A stretch of 64,000 nt of DNA from Elgaria multicarinata webbii (GCF_023053635.1 NC_086172.1:128377681-128441680); one strand, 5' to 3'; shown: positions 17,454 to 30,920, numbered from the stretch's first letter. The notes: a model not told the origin generated them from the letters alone. Program-made: numbers and translations.

Positions 17454-20400
17454 TTAATACAGCGACTGGAAAAATGGTTTGTGGGGTTGTCACTCTGCCA
17501 AACACCTGATCCAATAGTGTTTAGAAAGCCAATGGTTACTAATGAAGCTTTAAATTAGCACAGTAGACTACTATCAATTCTCTCATTTCTCTGTCTTAAT
17601 CAGTGGTTTTGTTTTTCTATCTCTTACATTGATTTCTCCGCAATCTTTTAACACTTCCAGAAGTGAACCAAAAAGGTATTGTGAATTAATCTTCATTACA
17701 ATAACTTCAGCTACATAGTTATGAAATAGCCCCTCATAACTTCATGGGATTAATAAGAATGTATTAATCTAGTTTATGTTAAAGAATAAATCTCGAATTT
17801 AAATATGTAAATCAAGGGAAGACAGAATTAATATGCATAGCTAGAGATGAATCAGAAGAAATACAATTCATTTCCTCGACAGATTCAGCCAGGGCAAAGA
17901 AGAGCTGTACAATTCTTCCTATGTAGGCTGCAAGCACTTCCCGTAAATAGGAACACTAAACCAATGAACTCTGTGGGAGCATCCTCCACCCTTCTTCAAA
18001 CTTCCCCTTCCATCCTACAGAGAAGGCTGCTCAAAAGTAATGACAGGGGTAATATATATTTACTGTACATGTTCTTTAAACTTTTGACACTGTGCTGAAA
18101 ACTCTGATTTGGGGGGGCAAATACGTCATCCTGGGGACTTGATTTGATCCTTGCCAAACTATTATAGCATTTTTTGCACAGTTTTTGAAAGTGTATCATT
18201 TTGGGGCTGCTATCTCATGGTGTGAAGTTCAGACTTTTAAAACTGGCATTGATGAGAAGTCACAGAACGAGAGAAATATTGCAGGCAATCAATGAGCTCT
18301 TCTGCAGTACTGGAGGAATGCTAGCCACAACACTAATCCCTTTCATCATGTTGTGGTTACATTGTAACCTTGCCACATAGAAAGGGGAGGCGGCTAGAAA
18401 CTATAGCATCTTTGCAGGGTATCAAACATAAAATTTGTTTTCCCAGGATGCTCAAGTACTGTTTATAGAAAGGAAAAAGGAGAGGTTTTTACATCTGAAA
18501 TTTGAGATAAACTGTCCCTTAATACTATACGTACTTCCATTTAATTATAACAAGAAAATGCGGAGCTCTAAATATAGCATTTTAATTTTAAGTTACCTTT
18601 AATTTTAATTGGACAATGCAATACAGGTGTATGGAAAATGTATTTTGGGGATTTTTTTCTGGATAACATTGATCAGAACATCTTTTTCAGCAAGTCCAAT
18701 TAAAAGGGATTACCAGCATTCAAAGACCTGCTCTAATTCTAGCTATGACTCCTTACTCTTATAATTTGAAAACTGTATATTTCTCTAATGGAACCAAACT
18801 CTGTTCCTCCCTAAAATAAATATAAGCAATACCTGATTTGTCAACAGTAGTAATCCTTCTGTAAAAATTCCAAAGTTGTTTCCAGAAAACAAAGGACAAT
18901 AATTCTAATACCATCAGCATAACGCTGAATATATGCCAACAATTTTATTTAAATATCTTAAAAGTGTGAAATAACTGTGCCTGCATTTTAAAATCTATTC
19001 TTTTAAATTAACTAAAATATTATTTGCACATTTTCTTTTATTTGTTAAATGTGAACCTTCTAAAAGTGGTAAAAATAATAGTCGTAGGACAACTAGTTTA
19101 TAGCTAAAAGAAAAAAAACCTTGCTGCTTTTATAGGCTCAATCCTGCGTGATATGGAACAGAACACACACACCCTTGTTGAAACTAATGGTAAATCAAGG
19201 TGGTATTTTGCTGGTTTGAGCCACCAAGATATATGCTACTATTCCCAAATCAATATGCTGCTATGCTGCCTTCTGTAGTTGTGATCATTTGTGTTTCTCG
19301 TTAAGGACAGCTCAATCTTCCAGGCTAACTGACACAAATATCCTTGTGGCAGTCTTGTACATAGAGTAGATCCTCTGGAAACCACCTTGCACCCTACGTT
19401 CAAGTGTCTTGGATCTAAGATGTAGTGCGTGTGCGCACGCACCCCCCCCCCAGACCTTTCTTAAATCTAGGAAAGTGCTCAGAGGATCCAGCACAATGCC
19501 CACTCTTCCCTGCCCTCTTTATTAGTGTGCAATGCATACTGCTGCATTGGGGGGTGGCGGAGAGAAAATTATCTTAGAACTCACACTTAAGGAATACTCA
19601 CACTTGAAGATTCTGGGAGTTGCATCAACACATTGGGGGGCTTATTGAACAAGATAGGTCCTCCCTCCCTAAGATATGTTGTGTCCGCTTTTTTTGGTTG
19701 GGTGGGGAGGATTGGCCTGTAATTGCTGATTGACTGATCCCTTAACTGTTTGAGGACTGCCTACAACTCTCTGAAATGTTAGGATAGTGCCTAATCCCTT
19801 CCTTTGTCTCAAACAAAAGACAAGGAAATATAAAGGAGAACTTTGTGTTTTGGGTTCTTGCTTGTGTAGCCTATTCTTTTTGCCTACTAGTTCTGTCAGT
19901 AAAACAGGTTAGTGGGATGAATGGGCACAAGCCTTAAGCCACGTATGTGATACATTTATTGTTATGATCAATTGACTGATAAATGTATATATGAATAGGG
20001 ATACCGTGTGTAACACAGCTTTCTCTAAATTGTAGCTTTCTACTTCATAGGAACTTTTTTTCTCTTAAAACCTCCCCTGCCCCCCAACCCTGTTTTCTGA
20101 GAACAAATAAGACTGAATGGTAAAAACATAAATTACAAGACCTTTGGCTTGTACATGTTGCCTATAACATATACATTTATATAATTATAATCACAGCAGG
20201 CTGTGTGTATATATATATAGAAATGTAATGTGTGTTGGTCTTGTTTTTTAACTTAGTGATTGCTTCATTACTTTACTTCTTTTAAGTGGTTTTGGTCTCT
20301 GTTTTCTCTGTAGTAACAAAGTGTCTATTAACAGTAATGGCCAAACCCCCTAGTGTTAGAAAATCTTTCAATTTAGTTTCTGCAGTTTTAGACTAGCAGC

Positions 20401-21971
20401 TTGCTTTTTATGAGCTCAACTCGGCTTGCTTGTAGATAACTGAAATGAATAGATTTCTTTCCTTCTGCAATAATTGGTCGTAAGGACATATTTTTATTTA
20501 GAAAATAAATATTATTTTATTTAAAACTATTTAAAACGATTAAAACTTCCACATAACTCACTGAGCTCAGGAGTTTGGGTTATAGTTCACACTCCATCTC
20601 TCATTAGTGCTAGAGCAGTGCAACATCTGAATAGGCTTTAACTGGAGTGCTCATTAAACAAAATATATTCTGCTGACATCTCAGCGAATGTAAGTTTAAA
20701 AATTTCACTCCTTGTGTTTCAACAAGATCTTTGCTTTGGTAGGTGTTGGTTTTTGGTGTTCTAAATTTTATACAGGACATATTTAGTTGGATCTAGAGTT
20801 TTATTCCCCAAGTGGAGATCCACTTAGGCTACTCATGGTGGCATAAAGAAGGGAGTTATTTTTGCCTGTTACTCTTCAGCTCTCAGTTCCAGAAGGACCT
20901 TCCAAAGCAGTTTTTTCCAAGGGGAAGGGAATTGATGACTGCCTCCACCCTTGTTCAGCCAGTGGGAAAGCTCCACTAGATCAAAACCCTCAGGCTGACA
21001 GGAGCGTTTCCACCCTCAGAAGACTTATGCTGAATCCAACCCATCCAGTTGTACTCTGCCTCAATGTTCATGCAGGCATAATTCCCCATGGCATTAACCA
21101 AATTAATACCTATAAATTATTGACTTAAAGAATGAGCCTCAAGAGAGGATAGGTGTATTTGCCAGGATTTCTGTCTTAGAATATGAAAGCATGCTTTTTG
21201 TGATGCCCATCTAAAGTGTCTTTCTCCCAATTATTATAAACGCTGCTGCTCCGAGGAAGTCATTTTCTGTGGCCAAGAATGTAAATTGCCTTTGTCCAGA
21301 GCAGAACACACACATTTCACAGCAGGAACTAATGTGTGTTGAACTGAGTGTGTGTGTGTAAGTATCTCATCTTAGTCTCTCAAGGAGTCAGTATGCTAGG
21401 AGGCCTTGAGGCACTTTCCCTTTCTAAGATGCAAAATGACAGCTGAGGTGTTCTCACATTTGTGGGCCAGGATATGTTTTAGTAGTTCTGATTCATACAT
21501 AGAGGAATAATAGTGATAGATGGAAGGCTGCCTTATAAAAAGGAAGTTTGCATAGGTTTTCAAATCCTTCAGAAGAACAGTATTACGCATCTAGGTGGTC
21601 CTCCAACCTCTACTGCATGCTGTTCCTTAGTGGCCAGAAAGCATGTTTCTAAATATCTCCCCTTAAACATCTGCTTTCTTACTTAGCTATTAATGCCTGA
21701 TCATGTTTTACATTTGGATCTTTTCCTCACTACAATAATACAAAAATGAAGGAAACAAAAGCTTTGAAACCAGGACCATAGAAGCAGTGAGCTGTAACTA
21801 ATCTGAAATCTCTTACTATTAAAAAGAGTGAAATATTTCGAAGTTTAAAAAAATCAATTCCATTATTTACTCGGAAAACATTTAGCATCTCAAAGATAAC
21901 AGCTATGATGCTGAATTTAGGTAGGAAGTTGTTTTGGAGAACTAAGTATTGTCAAGTATTTCAGTCTCTCT

Positions 21972-21986
21972 CCCCCCCCCCCCCCC
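21972..21986. repeat. poly-C run
   Basis: Fifteen consecutive C after a TC stretch, about 210 bases before the candidate poly(A) signal. Confidence 0.95.
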
Positions 21987-22197
21987 GCTTGTTTTCAAAA
22001 TTCAAATTAGATGTTTATAATTTTTGCTCAGTCATTCAAGAGCATAAGGTATTGACATAGTGTTTTTTGTAATGGTCATTTGTACATAAAGGTGTAGTTA
22101 TTTATTTTACCCCATTTGTACCATATCAAAGCTTTGTAAATGTTTTAAGTTCTGTTTTTCAAATTATTTTGTATTTTATTTTTATAAACTGGTTCTA

Positions 22198-22203
22198 AAT
22201 AAA
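22198..22203 (+). terminator. TTBK2: candidate poly(A) signal for the long TTBK2 transcript
   Basis: Exact AATAAA at the right-hand end of the repeat-free stretch after the TTBK2 stop, preceded by T-rich sequence. Recognised repeats resume about 580 bases downstream. Confidence 0.5.
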
Positions 22204-22784
22204 AATCATTCCGCATGCAAACGATAACTTTGACTATATTTGTCAGTTTATTCTATATGGAACTCTTACCAAAAATAATTCTGGAAATACTGTAATTCAA
22301 TTCAAACCATGAAAAGCAATGAAATCTGTTTCCTGGAAAATGGAATTTTGGTGCTGAAAAACAGTGGTGCTGATCTGTGAATGATCAGTTTTGAAATGTT
22401 GATGATTAATACAGCATTTAATAAACGTTTTCTACAGTGGTGAAATAGAGATGGACATTTTTCTGCTTGAATTATTTCCCTCTACTACAGCTAATCAACT
22501 AATCACTGCTATGTCCAGATTGCATTTAGGAAACATCCACCAAGTTCCCATCAATAACTGTTATTTTGGTGGTGTTTAAATATCTTTGAATACTGGGTTT
22601 TTCCTAGAGAATAAGAAATATGAACAGGTGATGTAATTTCTGTGTAGGGATAGCTTTTGTTCATAAAGGAGTATGTGATGTTTAAGAGCCACATAATACT
22701 TACAGGTAGAAAACTGGATTACAAATCCAAATATTCAGATAAAGGCATAATCACAAATATTTAGACTTAAGATTGACTGATAGG

Positions 22785-24265
22785 CACTGGAAAAGGGTCT
22801 CTTCACTCTGACTATTATCTTTGCAAAATCATGGACATCAAGTGAAGTGCCAGTTGACTAGAGGAGGGCTAATGTTGTCCCTATCTGCAAAAAGGAGGAA
22901 CCTGGGAACTATAGACCAGTTAGTCTGACATCAATCCCTGGGGAAATTTTGGAACAGATTATAAAGAAGTCAATCTGTAAGCACCTTGAAAACAATGCAG
23001 TGATTACGAGAAGACAGCATGGATTTGTTGAGAACAAATCCTGCCAGACTAATCTGATCTCATACTTTGATAAGGTAATCTTATACTTTGATAAAGTAAC
23101 CTCCATTTTGGACTGTGGGAATGCTGTGGACATAATATATCTTGACTTCAACAAAGCTTTTGACAAAGTACCACATGACATTCTGAACAGCAAACTAGCT
23201 AAAAGTGGGCTAGATGGAACAGCTATTACGTGGATCCACAGTTGGCTACAGAATTGGACTCAAAGAGTGCTTATCAATGTTACCTTCTCAAACTGGGGGG
23301 AGGTAAAGAGCGGGGTACTGCAGGGCTCATTCCTGGGCCCAGTACTCTTCAACATTTTTATTAATGATTTTGATGTTGAGGTGCAGGGAAAGCTTATCAA
23401 ATTTGCAGTTGACACAACATTGGGTGGGATACCCTGGAAGATAGAAGCAAACTTCAAAGTGATTGTGATGTGCTGGAGTGCTGGGCTGAAGACAACAAAA
23501 TGAAATTTAGTAGGGATAAATGCCAAGTTCTACACCTAGGAAAAAGAAAGCAAATGCAGTTACGAGATGGGGGGATACTTGGCTCAGCAATACTACAAGC
23601 GAGAAGGATCTTGGAATTGTAGATCACAAGCTGAATATTAGCCAACAGTGTGATGTGGCTGCAAAAAAGGCAAATGCTATTTTGGGATGCATTAATAGAA
23701 GTATAACTTCCAAATCGTGCATGGCACTGGTTCTCCTCTATTCAGCACTGTTAGGCCTTGAGTATTGTATCCAGTTCTGGGCACCACACTTCAAGAAGGA
23801 TGCAGACAAGCTGGAGGGGGTTCAGAGGAGGGCAACAAGGATGATCAAGGGTCTGGAAACAAAGCCCTATGAGGAGAGAGTTGAAAGAACTGGGCATGTT
23901 TAGCCTTGAGAAGAGAAGACTGAAGGGAGACCTAATCGCACTCTTCAGTTACTTGAAAGTTTGTTACACAGAGGAGGGCCAGGATCTCTTCTTGATCATC
24001 CCAGAGTGCAGGACACAGACTAATGGGCTGAAGTTACAGGAAGCCAGGTTCTGGCTAGACAACAGGAAAAACATCCCGACTCAGAGTACAACAATGGAAC
24101 CAATTACCTAGGGAGGTCGTGGGCTCTCCCACACTAGAGGCATTCAAGAGGCAGCTGCACAACCATCTATCAGGGATGCTTTAAGGTGGATTCCTGCACT
24201 GAGCAGGGGGTTGGACTTGATAGCCTTATAGGCCCCTTCCAATTCTACTATTGTATGATTCTATT
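22785..24265 (+). mobile_element. CR1 LINE, 5'-truncated, with RT remnants
   Basis: Encodes recognisable CR1 reverse transcriptase pieces: EPGNYRPVSLTS, then IYLDFNKAFDKVPHDIL, SGVLQGSFLGPVLFNIFIND, then the thumb region and the C-terminal RRLKGDLIALFSYLKV. The catalytic YADD box is changed: AVDTT stands where ADDTT is usual. Several frame changes split it (open pieces 22949-23503, 23520-23903, 23869-24111). It ends in the CR1-type tail tattgtatgattctatt. It is a dead, 5'-truncated copy in the intergenic region downstream of TTBK2. Confidence 0.92.
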
Positions 24266-26010
24266 CACCAGACAGGGAGGAGATTGGGTTTTTAAGAATC
24301 AACTTAGGGCTGTGTACTTTGAGCAAAGAGAAGTGGCCACAGATGCCTTTGCTGTACACTTGGGAATACCTGTTAACTGGAGAAGCAACGTGTGAGAGTG
24401 GCTTTGGAAATGAGGGGCTTTATCAAATCTGAAGCTCCACTGGGAAAGGAGCTGGAAGGTAGGAACTTGAAGCTTGAGGACTTGGAACTATGAGAAAATT
24501 GCAAATTAAACCCCAACCATTTCCAAATTAAGGAAAATTTCCTGTGTTTATGCAAAAAGACTCCATACTTTAGCTTAAGTAGTTGAGGATACAGGGAATA
24601 ACTTCTGAAGGGTATTATGTCAAATGTAACTTTTGTGTAAGTTTTGAGTGTTGTGCAACAACTGAGACGCAGTGGTATTAGTGTGGTGGGCTTTCTGTTA
24701 TTATTTCAATAATTTCTATCCTGCCTTTGTACACCAACGTGTCTTCAAGGCAGTTCACAATAACACTAAACTTCATGAAATACCAAAAGAGAAATACAGA
24801 TTAAAAAAACCAATAAAAGCAGCAGTTACTTTTATATTCTGAACAATTGCATTAAATCAGCTAGGTGCCTTGTCTCTGTAATCTACAAGCATAAACCTTG
24901 CTCTGTGCTGTGAAAAAATTCCTAGATTGACAGATCTGAAAGGGATCTGACAATCATCTATACCGTGGCCACACCTGTAACATTGTAAACTCAGATCCCA
25001 ATGATATAGGGCAGGATACAAATGTTTTAATAAATAAACTGCAACCCCACACACATTAAATTCCTTCTACATTGAATTCTATCAGCCAGATTGCAACAGT
25101 TGAGATCTGCCTCTGGAACCTGTCTGTTTGTAGTTTTAAAAAACCCTTCCTTGGGAAAAAATTAATAGAATTGGGAAGTACTTCAGTCTAGAAACATTTG
25201 CTCTCTTCACCAAAGATGTGCAAATTCTGCAAAGCATGAAATACACTGTGGCTACCATGTTTAGATGGGCTTACACTTTACAATAAAGTATAGAATCATG
25301 GATTTAGTTTTTAAAAGTTTTGGAGCAGAGCCAGGCTAAATTTCAAAGGGTTAACAATCAGCACCTGTCTTAAACAAATCAACATTGGTCCATCTCATGC
25401 TTAGCACTGATACCAGGTTTCAATAGAGCAATAAACATCACCTCTTTAATCTTTCTCCTTCGCAGGCTTCATTCAATTGCTAGCACAAACATTTTCCCTC
25501 AAGCTACTCTACCAATATGTTTTCCCCTTGTATGAAGGGCCCACAGTCCTTAAACCTTTTCAGGTCCTCGAATTTCACCAATGTGAAAAGAATGACATTC
25601 TAGACACTAGACTTTGTAAACAGCACCCTTAATTGCACACTGTCCCTTATCTCTAGCAGACAACACTTCACAAGATGTTGTTTCAGTCACTGTGTACGAA
25701 TTCAGTAACACTGAAACAACACTTGTGAAGTCTCGGCTGCATGTTAACAAATGCTGGAGGTGGGAACGTCTGACCTGTGCCAGTTTAAAACTGGTGTTGA
25801 TGCATACTGTCATTAGTGTCTCAAGCTGGCATTTTATGCTGAAGTCTTTCACATTTCAAATCAGTTTTATGCATTTTTTTTCTTTTTATAAACTGGATAG
25901 ATGATTTCTAGTAGTTTATTGTGGTTTGGAGTGATCTATTCTGTATTTGACTACCTTTTTAAAGAGATATAAACCAGTGGCTTTCTGAACCCTTGTTTGC
26001 TACTGCTGGG
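24266..26010. other. intergenic, two LINE tails and unassigned sequence
   Basis: 24700-24800 looks like an antisense LINE 3' end (atttctatcctgcctttgta). 24985-25040 is a sense LINE or SINE tail (gggcaggatacaaatgtttt then aataaataaa). The remainder has no feature I can name. Confidence 0.5.
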
Positions 26011-26014
26011 AAGA

Positions 26015-26925
26015 TTATTATTATTATTTATTTATTTATATAGCACCATTAATGTACATGGTGCTGTACAGAGTAAAACAATAAATAGCAAGACCCTGCC
26101 GCATAGGCTTACATTCTAATAAAATCATAATAAAACAATAAGGAGGGGAAGAGAATGCACCAAACAGGCAGTATAAAAGTCAGAACAATTCAAGTTTTAA
26201 AAGCTTTAGGAAAAAGAAAAGTTTTTAGCTGAGCTTTAAAAGCTGCGATTGAACTTGTAGTTCTCAAATGTTCTGGAAGAGTGTTCCAGGCGTAAGGGGC
26301 AGCCGAAGAAAATGGACGAAGCCGAGCAAGGGAAGTGGAGACCCTTGGGCAGGTGAGAAGCATGACATCAGAGGAGCGAAGAGCACAAGCGGGGCAATAG
26401 TGGGAGATGAGAGAGGAAAGATAGGAAGGAGCTAGACAGTGAAAAGCTTTGTAGGTCAACAGGAGAAGTTTATATTGGATTCTGAAGTGAATTGGAAGCC
26501 AATGAAGAGATTTCAGAAGTGGAGTAACATGGTCAGAGTGGCGAGCCAAGAAGATGATCTTAGCAGCAGAGTGGTGAACAGAAACCAACGGACTGATGTG
26601 AGAAGAAGGAAGGCCAGTGAGAAGAAGGTTGCAGTAGTCCAACCGAGAAATAACCAATGCATGAACAAGAGTCTTGGCAGAAGAGACAGACAAAAATGAT
26701 CGAATCCTGGCAATATTATACAGGAAAAAACGACAGGATTTATCTACTGCCTCAATATGAGGAATAAAGGAGAGCGACGAATCAAATATAAAGCCAAGAC
26801 TATGAGCTTCCTTGACTGGAGTAAGTGTAACATTATTGACAGTAAGAGAGAATGAGAGAGGAGGAGAAGGTTTAGGAGGAAAAACAAGCAATTCAGTCTT
26901 TGCCATATTAAGTTTCAACGACGAT
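26015..26925 (-). mobile_element. L2 LINE, 3' part with 242-codon open stretch
   Basis: The - strand frame at 26190-26918 encodes the end of an L2 reverse transcriptase: LGFIFDSSLSFIPHIEAVDK, then ALVISRLDYCNLLLTGLPSS, HSAAKIIFLARHSDHVTPLL, and the C-terminal AAPYAWNTLPEHLR. Its 3' end (left side) carries the tatagcaccattaatgtaca segment and a TTA-rich tail. It is 5'-truncated but open over the remaining coding part, so relatively young. The same 3' segment recurs at 40980-41105 and 62483-62520. Confidence 0.92.
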
Positions 26926-26984
26926 GAAGATATATATTCAATGGCAGAAAAGCCCTAAGGACAGGCTTAAAGTAAATTTAAACA

Positions 26985-27330
26985 AGGAGCTCCATCAGAT
27001 AAGCATTTTATTGCACGCTCCTTACTGGGCACTCATGGATTTTCGCAGGTCCCCCTTACATCGTTGTCTGCCTCCCACGTGCCTCACACCTCTTCTAGCC
27101 TTTTTTGCGTAACAAAAACACACACTAGTAAGTCTGACTTACTTTTTTAGAGATGGAAGTTTCTGCTCTCTCCTGCTGTATGCAGGAGAAGCAGCGGGAT
27201 CAAAACGGCCCACTGAATGGGCCATGTACACATTGTTTACTTCCTCTCTCAAAAGAGGAAGTAGTGAGGGACAAACACGTAGGCAGAGAAGCAACAGTAA
27301 GCCAAGGCAATTTCCCCACTCAAGGAAATG
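26985..27330 (+). repeat. 0.33-kb dispersed repeat, copy 1
   Basis: Runs from agctccatcagataagcatt to gcaatttccccactc. An inverted copy is at 39200-39535. The ends are weakly complementary, so it may be a MITE, but I do not recognise the family. Confidence 0.75.
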
Positions 27331-29300
27331 CAGAAGCAATTTCATCAGTCCTACTGGATGTGGTAGTAAAAGGAATTAACTTTATAAAGACCAGTTACTT
27401 TGCCATTAAAGATACAGTCCTATTCATGTTGGGCAGAAAATAGTCCTATAATTCCCAGCATGTCTCAGCATGTATATGATTGCATCCTTAATTTCTTAAA
27501 TCTTCTACAAAAGATTGAGTTACACAGGGCCTTTTCAGGAAACATGTACTAAATGAGGATTTTCTGATTCTGTAATTACTCCTGTTTATTTAAAAGAAAA
27601 CTGTCTTTAGGTCACCTCTTTCCCTCCACCTCCAGTATCTGTACCCAGACAAGGGATAGCTCCTCTAATTGAATGTGATACTGCATAACCCAAACAGAAT
27701 GTTGGCTCTTTCACATCTTTTTTTCCGAAATAAAACCTTGTTGAAATGTACTTCTAAAACCACGGGACAACTATGATTTATAATAAAGTTCTTAAAGCTG
27801 CCACTGAACAGCACTTCCTTATTCCACCAGCGTCTGCATTGTAACTGAAGCGACAATGATTCCATTTGGATTGTCAGTATTTCCATTACAGCGCACTCTG
27901 TTACAAAACTAGCAACGCTGATGAATTTTGAAAATAATGGGCTCAAAATACAAATTGTCCTAGCTTGCAGTAGCTGTTTTAGACTGGCATTCCCCAACCT
28001 GATGCCATCTAGCTGTATTGGACCAGCTCCCAGAATCCCCCAGTTTTATGCTTTCATACCCCTTTCCGTAACTACTCATTATTATAGGTCAAGCTCTCTT
28101 GCCTTGAAATTCTTACTCCATTTGTTATTAAAATTGTGATATTACAACCACATACTCATTTTACTCCTGTATCATTGGCATTCATCAGTCTTTGTGTCCA
28201 AAACTCAAGGCTGATGTCAGTAGATATGCAGAACACTTTACTCTTCAATAAACTGTCCTTAATTGAAAATGACTGTTTTAAAATAAGCTTTACAGGAACC
28301 ACACCTGTTAGAAGCCTGACTTCATCAGTAACATTTATTTTACACTGATAAAATATTATTGTGCCACCAGAGACATCCCACAAGAAAAAGTATAAGATGC
28401 TTGTAGCCTTCTATTATGCATCTGAAATACTTTTGGGGCGAGGCTACAATTACTGATGGTACATGTTCTAGATGGAAGCTCACACCTGTTCTGTATTAAC
28501 AATATATGCTTATATGTATTCACCTAAAATTCAGAATGTTTCCCACTTAAAGTGGATTGCTCTCTGCTCCATTCAACTATAAATCAATTATAATTATATC
28601 GTATTTTCTAAAGGCGATGTTTATGATTCTGCTCCTTAAATCTCTCCTACCTTCCTTAGTTTTCCATGTAGTAAAAATTGCCAAATATAGAAACATTTCC
28701 CTTACAATCAGCATCCAACACAGAAGGTATTGAGACTATCCTTAATTCATTTAAGGAAAGTATTATTTGAAATTCTATGATATAGCTCCACATTTTCAAG
28801 CAGGACACTCAATGTATTCGTGTTGTGCATTCAAGGACCTCTATATAGCATTATTAGTAATTGCAAACATGCTATCTTCTCCCAGCTGTGAGAACTCCAA
28901 ATTGTAGTCATAAAAGCCAAGAATACTGTGGATTGACTTGTATGCTATGGAATCTTGAAAAATAAGGTATTGATAAAATTAATGTTTTAATTTAATAATG
29001 TAAAATACATGCTATGTCATGTCCCTTTGCAACTCACACGTTTGAGCACCTCTGAAGATGTCAATGCAGTAAGATTGCAATGTCATGCTAAGCCACAGTT
29101 CAGCACTTCCTGCATAAGCCTCAGTTTTAGATACTCCCATCCTACCTTTTCTTCTCCTGGGCAGTTGTAAAAAGATTGGGAACATCCACTTCCACTGCTT
29201 AATGAACCAGGGTTCCTCATTATATACGAAGTGGGAACATTGGTTAGTTTAAGCTTACTGAGACATGGTTTACGATCCTGGCTATTTTCAACAAACCATA
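27331..29300. other. intergenic, little recognised
   Basis: 27985-28055 resembles half of a small hAT MITE (ttccccaacctgatgccatc). The rest, including 28060-29080, is AT-rich with no gene or repeat I can support. Confidence 0.5.
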
Positions 29301-29309
29301 CTTCTCCCA

Positions 29310-29460
29310 GCCTTTTCCAGTGTGATGTCCTTCAGATGTTTGGATGACAGCTTCCAGCACTCCGGACCATTTGGCCATGCTAGCTGTAGCTGATGAGAGT
29401 TGAAGTCCAAAACATCTGGACAGCACCACGTTGGGGAAGGCTGCTCTAAGCTAACCAGAG
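29310..29460. mobile_element. small hAT MITE
   Basis: Palindromic element with cagatgtttggatgac and gaagtccaaaacatctgg arms and a ggggaaggctgc end. One of four clustered copies. Confidence 0.7.
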
Positions 29461-29559
29461 CTCCCAGTTCATGAATAATAAGGAACTAAGCCAGAAAGTA
29501 AATATTTCTCATCTTATGGCTGCATCAGAGGGGAGTGTGCTTTTTTCTCATTCATACCA

Positions 29560-29655
29560 GCCTTCCCCAATGTGGATCTCACCAGATGTTTTGGCCTATC
29601 ATTTATTTTAGCCCCAGCATGGCTAATTGCAAGAGATGATGGGGAAGGCTGCACT
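29560..29655. mobile_element. small hAT MITE, degenerate
   Basis: Starts ccagccttccccaatgtgga, contains agatgttttggcc, and ends gatggggaaggctgc. Confidence 0.6.
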
Positions 29656-29667
29656 GAACCAGTTTAG

Positions 29668-29815
29668 CATAGGGGTGGCCAAGTTGAAGGCCAAAAATCT
29701 GGAGGGCCACAACTCCCACCATCCCTCACTATGGACTGTGCTGGGTAGAGCTGATGGGACTTGTAGACCAAGGTACCTGGAGGGTCACAAGTTGACCATC
29801 CTTGGTTTAGCATTA
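29668..29815. mobile_element. small hAT MITE, diverged
   Basis: Starts aggggtggccaagttgaagg and ends ggtcacaagttgaccatcc. The middle has ctgatgggacttgtagacca, the typical core. Confidence 0.65.
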
Positions 29816-29837
29816 CATTCAAACCAGGACCCTACAG

Positions 29838-29975
29838 GAAGCTTCCTCAATCTGGTGCCCTCCAGATGTTTTGGGCTACATTTCGCAAGATTCCCAACCA
29901 CTGGTCATGCAGGCTGGGGCTGATGGGAACTGAAGTTCAAAAGATCTGGAGCCTGTTGGGAAAGGCTGCCCCAGT
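29838..29975. mobile_element. small hAT MITE
   Basis: Typical arms ccctccagatgttttgggct and ctgatgggaactgaagttca, ending gggaaaggctgc. Confidence 0.75.
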
Positions 29976-30920
29976 GTTTTGCAATATGTATGTGTCAAAC
30001 ATACCCTTGCAGTGAGCCGATTCATTCAGATGACTTTCAAGAACATACAGCAACCATCATTTATTTGGGCAAATTTTCTTTAATTATGCAACAAAAGGCA
30101 GCCTCCCCACTACTGCATGTTTTCAGCAGTGCTTTTCTTTTCTTTTTTTGAGGGGTTAGGAAAGATGCATTTTGAAGAGCTGGACATGAGCAACAATGAA
30201 GAGAAGCTATCAAGTAAAAACTAGCACTTTGCTCATTGTCTCAGTACCCCAATTCATTCCCAGTCCTAGAGCAGATGAACTCCATATGCTCTCTTACAGT
30301 AGTAGTAATAGGAGCTTTAAAAAAAATCTAAGTACAATCAAGTACTCAATTTCTCACTAATCTGCACTTTGGATTGCTACAAAAATAAAAACAGTTTGTT
30401 TGACAGCTTCTGCATCAGATTCTAAGTACAGTTGTTGCTATCTTTTCATACTGCTTTATTTTAAAAGACCGAATTAATACCAGGAAGATCTAGAGTCAAC
30501 TTCTCTCTCTTCCCTTCCATAAGGAAAGAAAGTGGGGGAAACACAATGCAAGAGGCATCAACCAACTCCAGAAGCTACTGGGTACTAACGCTGTAATCTA
30601 TATACTCTTGCTTGGGAGTGAATCCCACTGAATACAGTAGGACTTACTTCTGAGTAAACATAGATAGGGCTGGGCTCTAAAAGTTGTATTTAACACATTT
30701 CTTTACTGCTCTTCACCAGAATTGGTTCCAGAGCAGTTTGTAGTTAGTGTTATGCCGCCTATGAGGCAAGGTTTCTGCAGGTGGGAGTGGTGGAGATCTT
30801 TCATATTTAGCATTATAGGAGCTCAGCCAGACAAAACTGCTCCAATCTGATGCAATTATTGGAGCAAGGTGCAGAACAGCTCCTCTCAAATGCCACAGTT
30901 GCCTGGCGTGTATTCAAGTC
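29976..30920 (-). other. sequence downstream of the Myb/SANT gene, possible 3'UTR
   Basis: No repeat dominates. A fragment of a common dispersed repeat lies at 30590-30670 (gaatcccactgaatacagta). On the - strand an AATAAA near 30461-30456 is a candidate poly(A) signal about 460 bases past the stop. Confidence 0.4.

Larger units (their letters stand above)
13995..22225 (+). other. TTBK2: probable TTBK2 3' untranslated region
   Basis: I recognise no gene and no clear transposon in this 8.2-kb AT-rich stretch, in sharp contrast to the repeat-dense DNA on both sides. It ends in T-rich sequence with AATAAA at 22198-22203, a good candidate poly(A) signal. Earlier AATAAA hexamers, for example near 18817 and 20506, could give shorter forms. 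Human TTBK2 mRNA also has a multi-kilobase 3'UTR. The extent is inferred; no transcript evidence is available here. Short open frames in it look random. Confidence 0.6.

Noticed and set aside
14247-21128. Scattered short open frames after the TTBK2 stop
   Set aside because: Random-length frames in AT-rich probable 3'UTR, none with a recognisable protein.
26190-26918. 242-codon open frame on the - strand
   Set aside because: It is the C-terminal part of an L2 reverse transcriptase, not a host gene.
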